Source: Piper betle (Eukaryota; Streptophyta; Magnoliopsida; Piperales; Piperaceae). Taken from it: DNA of 64,000 bases. This document shows, one piece after another, positions 57,563-64,000 of the stretch. The stretch is taken from assembly GCA_033002965.1 (NCBI GenBank), contig JAURVB010000805.1, positions 1 to 64,000 of the forward strand, read 5' to 3'. The notes beneath the pieces were generated by a model. The model was not told where the DNA came from, did not search any database, and saw nothing but the letters and a program-made list of their open reading frames with translations. The translations under genes and the position numbers were made by a program. Each line of letters begins with the position of its first letter. Positions within the stretch are counted from its first letter, which is position 1.

Positions 57563-60481
57563 TATAACGACCCACCCGAACCAGACTGGGTGTTACCTAA
57601 AATATAATTGATGTAACAATAACATTCTAGAACATGATTCATAATACAGCAAATAAGTCTAGCAGTTTATAACTCATCAAAAGAAATCATGTTCTGATAG
57701 CATATGACAATATATAAAATAACCGTCCCACAGTCTCGGACCGTTTCCCATAGCCACATTTATAACACAAGAAAAATAAAAGGAAGTCCAATTTATTATC
57801 AATTCACCATACCTAGGTTGGTAAAAGAAGCACCAACCACACTTCTATTCTTCAGTCCAAAGCTGCTCACCTGCGGAGGCAATTCCGCGTTAGTGATAAA
57901 ACCACTAAGCCACATAATTAAATGAAACAAGTCAATATAATCCCTATTATCGTTTCAAGAGACTTTTAGTTGTTATGAGCCTATGTCGAGCTCGTTATAT
58001 GCTGGGAGGGGTGGCCTCCCCATCCAGCTACCATCCCATGCATGCTGCACACACGCTACGTGGCCCACGGCCTGTAGTTACCGATATTTGCCATTGACTC
58101 ACCCTCTCGGTATCACAAGTGCATAATGAGCCTACTTGCGCCACTGCGCCCTGTCACCCCTTTCGGCCTGGGGGCAGGTATTCAATCTTTCAGGGGGTGC
58201 TGCCCTGCCGAATTGAGTCAACCCCGGTTGCGTTCCAGCGCATGGTGGTCAGATACTCAAGTCGACCAAGACTCCCACATAGTAATTTTAAAGGTGCGGC
58301 CCCGTGTTGGACTGAGTCAATTTGCTTGACCCTGATTGCATTCTAGCGCATGGTGGTCGAATCTGGGCTCAAGCCGACCAAGGCTGCCAACAAGGGAAAA
58401 TACAACATTTTAAATAATTATACGGACCTGGATAGTTCGTAAGTGAACTCGCAGCTGTGACCAACGATCCTAATCTGAACGAGAACATAAAATTATACAT
58501 AAGTATAATTTTATTCTGAGTAGAAATGCATGCAACTAAATGACTAATATATATATCACTATTAAAATTCAACAATATTAAATATTAAATTATTCATGTG
58601 ATATAATCATTTAAATCCTACTTTACATTTTAAATTCATTATCTAAATCATAATTCACACTTCACTAATGATAAAGTAATTATTAATTTATAAACAAGTA
58701 TTTAATTATTATTATTAGTATATTTTCTTTTGAGATAATAATTACTTAACCACGATCTTGAAGATTTAGTTTACGGTTATAATTTTTAATTGCTATCCTT
58801 ATTCATAGCAGTTTAATTAATTAAGTTGTACGATTAAATTATTTGAAATAATTTGTATTATTCTAATTCAAAAATATTATTAATACAATTATTTTAAATT
58901 ATTCAACTCAATAAAGTTTTCGAACTTTATTTATTTTTATTATGCTATTTAGGTTCAATCGCTTGTGATTTTTACCCAATTATAATTTAATAACCCATTT
59001 TCTATATTACTGACTCGTTATTAAAATAATCACTTTATTTACCTAATATTAAATTTAATATGGTAAAGGTGAAATCTTTATTTCATTAATCCCTTATAAC
59101 CATCCGATTTAAAATTAATCGCTTATAGTATGCCGATTAATTATCAACCATTTATCATTACCGTATTTTTTATTACTTATGTCCATGTCGATTTCGTCCA
59201 ATAATTAATTAGTTTAGCAACTTTAACCCATAACCCATTAGAATAATTATTTTTAAAGATTTATTACGAGTTAGTATTATTTTTAACTCGAGTCCGTATC
59301 GAGTCAACCCATATTTACAAAACTGCCATCTTCTTCTTCCCCAACGTCCTTCTCTTCTCCTACCTTCTTCTTTGCACCAAAAACCAGATCTGATGTCTTC
59401 TTCTTCAACCCTATGCAACCTTCCCCAGCAACCCAATTGAACAACCATATAAACATCCCAACAAGGCATCAACAACAAATTAAAACAGCCAAAGATGAAA
59501 CCCAAAGTCCATGTTTTACAACAGCTATACAAGGCGACTGTCCTGCACCAAACCAGGCATGTTCTTCTTCTCCCAGCCTCAAGATCGACCACTTTCTTGC
59601 ACCTTGCTACCAATTCAGAGGTTCAGCAACCTCAGGCCGTCATCAACCAGGAAGAATTGGCCACCTTTGGACGTTGCAGGGAGTAGAGTCGTTCTCCCCA
59701 CGTCTGCACGTCGCCGCCATGAATTCTGGCGAGAAGGTCGCCTGTAATGGCCTGTGCCGGCGGCAGGAACTGCTGTAATAGACCCTTGATGTTGTCAATG
59801 AAGAACAACCGGCGTCTACCCTCTGAAGCTTCCATTACAGCATCAATTTCAGAGGATCGCCATCACCTTCGTCCCCCTTGCAATTCCGCCTAGTAACAGC
59901 TGTAATTCCGCCACCCATCGGAAGCCAGGGACAAGGCGACGCCATCCACTTCGACCCAGCAACCAGAGAGGTCGTTGGGGCATGAGGGATGCCTTGCAAC
60001 TTGTTTACAGTCGCCCATCCTTGCCCAAATTCTTGCACTCGTCGGCCATGGCAAATTTCAGTTTCCAGTTTAGTTTTAGTTGTTTATTGTTGATTTCAGA
60101 CTTTATTTCTCATGTTTATCAAGCTTATTATCAATTAAAAAGAAATATGCATGCAAGAAAATTAAGAAGAGGGAGATAGGAAGGATACCCAAGCAAGAGG
60201 AAGAAGCACCCGGTAAGGAAGAGGAGAACTAGGTGGCTAAGGTGAGGAAGACGCCCCTACACCAAAAATGACGTCCTCTTTCAAAATTATAAAAATGAAA
60301 ATGATGGCTAGGGTATGTGAAAACACCCCTACACCAGCATTTTGTTTAACCGGGTAAATAATTAACCGGGTAGAATTAACTAGGTAGAGAATATAATACG
60401 TTCGGTCCTTCTCAGACCGCGTTAAGTCCTTCCCAAACTGCATCGAATATATTATTATTATTATTTTTCACAGTCTTTACA
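57563..60481 (-). mobile_element. G1 5' LTR
   Basis: TATAACGACCCACC (TGTA mutated to TATA) to CAGTCTTTACA, 2.92 kb, complete. It has the conserved block (57865-57920), unique cassette (57955-58400), AT-rich middle, pyrimidine tract (59320-59420), U3-type I, RY-type CATGCATGC near 60147 and a doubled 'ggtccttc…accgcg' near 60400. It is the best reference for the cassette-type A LTR in this window. Confidence 0.9.
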
Positions 60482-61258
60482 TGCATGGTCAAACCCTGCT
60501 GGTTTGACACCAGACCACCCTCCGGCCAACCTCAACTACCGGCGTTCCAGCCTAGTGCGTGTCCCACTACCACATCGCTGATGCTCGCGTGCACCTGCCC
60601 GGAAACCTCGACCAACATGTCGGGTTGCTGCTGTTTGGATCGGTCACGCCCATGAACCGTGCACGCAGACTCCCGCTACTTGGCTGGGCACCGCTCACTG
60701 CAGTGCTGGTAACGGAGTACCGCCCCAATTCTCGGGATGCTCGCAATCTGGATGCTGATCCAATTCTTGGCACTACTCGTAAATGGTTAGCTATCCAATT
60801 CTCGGCACACTTCAGGTCTCGGGACATCAGCATGCTCGGCACTTCAACCTTGCACTGCCGCTGTTCGTTACGCACATGCTCCCCCACACTCAGCACCCAG
60901 CATCGGTACACTTGATCACTTGCTCGTGACCTTGCTCCGCCAATGCTCGGTACTCTTCGTTCATAGCTACTGGTCATGCCACTATTCAGAACCCCTCATC
61001 TCGAGGTTTACTCGGTGCCATGCAACTCTATACCCGGTACTCCTTACTGAGCCATATGCCGCTACATGCTGCCCAGCACCGATCACCGGCATACCATGCA
61101 CTATAGCTCGATCCTTGCCTACAACTATAACATAGGTTAGTAGTTGTTAAGTTGTTTCACTACCCAGATAGCAGTGACTATCCGTCTAAGAGGCGGGACG
61201 AGTAGGGACAACTGCCAAACCCTAGCTCCCCAGGCATCCCACAATTACACCCGTAACA
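60482..61258 (-). mobile_element. E 5' LTR, piece 3 (U3 side)
   Basis: It matches 26650-27200, including CTGCTGTTTGGATCGGTCA and GACAACTGCCAAACC. On the minus strand the LTR starts TGTTACGGGTGTAATTG at 61258. Together with pieces 1 and 2 the LTR is about 1.48 kb. A repeated CTCGGNAC-type motif (TTCTCGGCAC, ATGCTCGGCA) is scattered through 60730-61010. Confidence 0.83.
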
Positions 61259-62266
61259 GTGTGCAATCCATAACCACTTGCTGAGTTATTATTTTGGCTG
61301 TTAAATGTCAAAGACCCATTTTGGGCCCATCAACCGTGGAGTAATTTGAGTTGTACCAAACGCCTGAGTGCCTGATTTTCTTGCTCAACTTGAACCTGGT
61401 TTGGTTTAGTTCGAACGAGATTTACTTTATGATTAATTTCAACATTTTCACTTGCTCTAAATTACTTGAAGCTTGGTTCCCATTGTTGTTGGACATTGTA
61501 GACGCAATGGTGAAGTTATTTTCAATATTTGAAGACTGCAATAGGATGAACTGGTGCGTCGGAGTCGATGTTTTCACAAGGCGGATCAATTCAAATATAG
61601 CAAAAATTATAATTTTGTGTAAATTTTAAAAATTAAACAAAATAGTGAATTTTTAGTTATCAAACTACCATAAACTGACTTAGGGATTTGTATTTATTAT
61701 TTATCTCATTCTTTGCTCTCCAAGGGTGCCTAGGTCCCACTAAACGTTCAGATCGACTTGACACCAACAATGCGGAGCAATTTTGTGCCCGAATAGTATG
61801 AATGGGTAATGAGGATGAAGGTAGTGGTTTAGATGACAATAACGTCTCATACGTGATTATCGGGTCACTACGGTGCATGGTGTCCATGCTCCCTCTTTCT
61901 CCGTTATTGTTATTTTTAGATTAGTATATGATATAGCAGGTTTGTGTTGTGCGAAAATTTTCCCAATCGTCGTAGTTCATGGGTGACTACCAAACTTTCT
62001 CTAGGAATTTAGTTTTGTTTGTAACTTCGGCACACGTTGGTTGACCTATTTACCTGAGCCCAGCCTTGGGGTCTCACTATTTGCATTTGGTGTGCTTTGC
62101 GTTTTGTATGCACATTTAGACATCTACTCAAGCCTTTAGTCTTTTGACACCTTGAGTGATTAGATCCGATCATGTTACCAACATTCCATTTTAAAATGAG
62201 TAAAGATGTGGTCCAAGATTTAATACATTGAATCAGTTCGGATTCGAACCAAATCAGGGTGTTACA
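61259..62266 (+). other. Unclassified segment ending in a probable sense LTR end
   Basis: No coding is recognised; one 92-codon plus-strand frame (61351-61629) shows no known domain. The end, ACCAAATCAGGGTGTTACA (62266), looks like a plant Gypsy LTR end and is followed within 3 bp by a TGGCGCCGAGAA primer-site-like sequence. The segment may be the LTR into which E inserted; its start was not found. Confidence 0.45.
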
Positions 62267-62268
62267 TG

Positions 62269-62280
62269 TGGCGCCGAGAA
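62269..62280 (+). promoter_or_regulatory. Possible primer-binding site, TGGCGCC type
   Basis: TGGCGCCGAGAA directly follows an LTR-like end. TGGCGCC primer sites are typical of the Tat/Athila side of Gypsy, unlike the Met-tRNA sites elsewhere in this window. No gag follows. Confidence 0.5.
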
Positions 62281-63080
62281 ACCCTCTCGATGAAGCAAAT
62301 GTGGTGGCAAAGCCACAGCGTTGGGCTACAAAACCTTATACTAAAGGGAAAATAAGTGTATTGATGGGATAAGCAGTAAGCCTATAGCATCATATGATAG
62401 ACTAATGTTATAGGGCCATAACTAGGCACGATCTGAGGCTGCTTTGAGGCAAGACAATGATCTTAATCATACACAAACAAAAACTAGAGCTCACTGAGCT
62501 ATATTTTCCCCCACCATCCCCCCCCTTCCCCCCCCCCCCCCCGTGCCCCCTTCTTCTTCTCATCCCCTCCCATCGTACCTTCTGGTCATCGTTGTCGACC
62601 TGGTACAATCTTTTCCACCCCAACGTTAAACAACCATCTCGAGTGACCTTCGATGCGTCAAAATAGCAGTGTAAGAAAGTCACGGATTGACACTGACATT
62701 TGGTGTCATTTTTGCCACCAACGACAATATTTCTCTTCACTGGCATTTAAGACTTTGCCTTATTTCTCTAGTGAGCTGCCGCCTCCCGCCCTCCAAACAC
62801 CACTCTGATCACCTCCGCCATTAAGGCGCACTAATATGGGTGAGAGCTAACTACAAATACTTAATCAAATAGTTAGATCTTGATAATCCTTGGGCTTTAT
62901 AATAATCACAAGAATGGACGAAGATAGCAGAAATAATTTTACCAAATTAAGTACAAGGAAAGGATAGTCACAAGTAGATAATCAAACTATGAACAAGTGA
63001 TAGATAAGTAAGGAGTTGAACAATAAATATGCAAGGCAATTTACAATTAGATGAACCCAATTGATTAGTGAGTGTGTGAG
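62281..63080. other. Sequence without recognisable genes; poly-C tract
   Basis: No retrotransposon or host protein motif was recognised on either strand. A C-rich stretch (62508-62575) includes runs of 8 (62518-62525) and 15 (62528-62542) cytosines. The rest is AT-rich and non-repetitive within the window. Confidence 0.5.
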
Positions 63081-63175
63081 TGTGACACCCCATTTTTTGG
63101 TTCAAAGGCAGATCGAAGTGTGAAAACTACTCATTAGACTAGTCTTGTATAAACTTTATAGAAGCAGATCTCAAC
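63081..63175. mobile_element. Probable LTR start fragment
   Basis: TGTGACACCCCATTTTTTGG opens like many plant Gypsy LTRs and is cut after 95 bp by the C LTR. No second copy is present in the window, so the call rests on the motif alone. Confidence 0.35.
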
Positions 63176-64000
63176 TATAACACCCCAAATCCGGTCCACA
63201 CTCATGAACCGAACTGGCATGTTACAGGCCTCGGTTAGGTCGACTAACCCAAACCCAACTCATTTGGATCTAATCTCGGCATCTTAAGATGAATATATGT
63301 CTCGTCATACATGGATAAATGCACAAAATCCTAATAAGATACTACATGGATGACATGCAAACAAAATTGCACACCAATACATTTACCATCAAAATTAATA
63401 AAAATTCTAAAATAAAACGGACAGAATCTCCCATAAAAGTGTAATTAGGGTCCACCCTGTCAAATAATATATACAAGTATATATGCATATATCAACAAGT
63501 TAATTTACACACAATCTAATATGCTGTAAACTCATTCTAGAACTTGGGTCTCAACCCACAACGCTTCCACTGCACAATCTATTCATGTTTCACATACTAT
63601 CATCACGTCTTAATAGTTAATCATGTCACATTATCATGTCTCAAGCATTTAATCACACCATTCACCATATAATAACATCATAAACACAATATAATCACTC
63701 AATCGACTGACATGTGTGCAAGCGACAACAATGCTCCTCTATCCAAACTGGCTCCTCCAACTCGTGATTATTACCTATATATAGTATAAAAACACGTCAG
63801 TAATAAGTGTTACTGGTCCGAAAAATAAAATAACTATAACAAGTTGGCTATGAGAGCAAACTCTCATATGAAAGAAAACATCATATACTCCTCGTAAACA
63901 CTCTGAAGGGCAGGAGCCACTAGGCTGCAGACCCAATAGCATCCCGAATTGACTGATCTACTGCTGCTGATGCCTCTCTCAATATTTTCTTACTTCACAT
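63176..64000 (-). mobile_element. LTR fragment, family C (antisense), running off the window
   Basis: It starts TATAACACCCCAAATCCGG and aligns inverted with 1-379 over its first ~385 bp. Beyond that, CGTCAGTAATAAGTGTTACT with GTCCGAAAAATAAAATAACT (63797-63838) resembles B LTR sequence at 34594 and 41203, so C and B are related families. No coding was recognised. Confidence 0.68.

Larger units (their letters stand above)
49818..60481 (-). mobile_element. Element G1: family A Gypsy element with both LTRs, minus strand
   Basis: Minus-strand order: 5' LTR 60481-57563, primer site 57560-57548, gag-RT-RNase H-integrase remnants 57372-52140, polypurine tract, 3' LTR 52095-49818. The flanking 5-bp repeats TGTAT/TGCAT differ at one base. 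A sense A LTR (52757-55665) is nested in the RNase H region. The zinc knuckle and protease are deleted between gag and RT, and the integrase is cut after its N-terminus, so G1 cannot move on its own. By eye about 7% of bases differ between the LTRs over ~165 bp, mostly transitions. Confidence 0.9.

Noticed and set aside
61351..61629. 92-codon plus-strand frame as a gene
   Set aside because: No recognisable domain, poor codon structure and no supporting context; left as unclassified.
62408..62746. 112-codon minus-strand frame
   Set aside because: Its Gly-rich part is the translation of the poly-C tract, and no homology is recognisable.

Overview
This window looks like intergenic, repeat-packed heterochromatin of a flowering plant with a transposon-rich genome. 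I found no host protein gene, rRNA or tRNA gene that I can support. Almost every base can be assigned to LTR retrotransposons, most of them Ty3/Gypsy and several nested inside one another, with broken coding regions. The plant call rests on Tekay/Del-like and Reina-like chromovirus proteins, initiator-Met-tRNA primer-binding sites, a TRIM whose LTR begins TGTGAGATCCC, and a hAT-type MITE. The species cannot be told from the sequence.

Families, named here for convenience. A: a Tekay/Del-like Gypsy family with very long LTRs (about 2.3-3.6 kb; sense start TGTAAAGAC, sense end CGGGTCGTTACA), present in about 14 whole or broken LTR copies on both strands. Many A LTRs carry a minisatellite of about 88 bp made of three 28-30 bp monomers. 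B: an element with LTRs of about 2.8 kb and a 3.7 kb interior without recognisable coding (LARD-like). C: LTR pieces at both window ends, in opposite orientation. D: solo LTRs carrying their own private minisatellites. E: a Reina-like chromovirus (gag, CCHC-type knuckle, protease, integrase end, chromodomain).

Layout. 1-379: end of a C LTR. 380-9636: minus-strand A element, with a 3' LTR patchwork, polypurine tract, integrase remnants and a 5' LTR split by a D solo LTR (6441-7894, 5-bp duplication AGCTC). It sits inside the 5' LTR of a plus-strand A element, S1 (9637-25536), which has gag, reverse transcriptase, RNase H and integrase relics. The 3' LTR of S1 is split by a second plus-strand A element, S2 (from 15026), an inverted A LTR (19262-22168), a TRIM (23352-23716) and a 626-bp hAT-type MITE (23766-24391). 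25537-26481 is unclassified and LTR-like. 26482-61258 is the minus-strand chromovirus E. Its protease/RT linker was hit by B (28010-43705, 5-bp duplication ATCTC). Its 5' LTR was hit by an A solo LTR (46131-49744) and by the A element G1 (49818-60481, duplication TGTAT/TGCAT). B itself carries A and D LTRs nested in its 3' LTR. 61259-64000 holds further LTR fragments and ends in an inverted C LTR.

How the parts work together. No element here has a complete gag-protease-RT-RNase H-integrase set. Two A copies (S2, G1) share one in-frame deletion that joins the gag capsid region to the protease/RT linker, removing the zinc knuckle and protease. S1 has a larger version of that deletion. Two other A copies share a stop codon at the same integrase codon, just before the catalytic glutamate. 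This suggests that defective A copies were copied using proteins supplied in trans. The A and D LTRs look modular: a conserved U5-side block with a hairpin/splice-donor-like motif, a slot holding either a minisatellite or a unique block, and exchangeable U3-side segments.

All boundaries were read by eye. Junctions without target-site duplications are good to roughly 5-20 bp.
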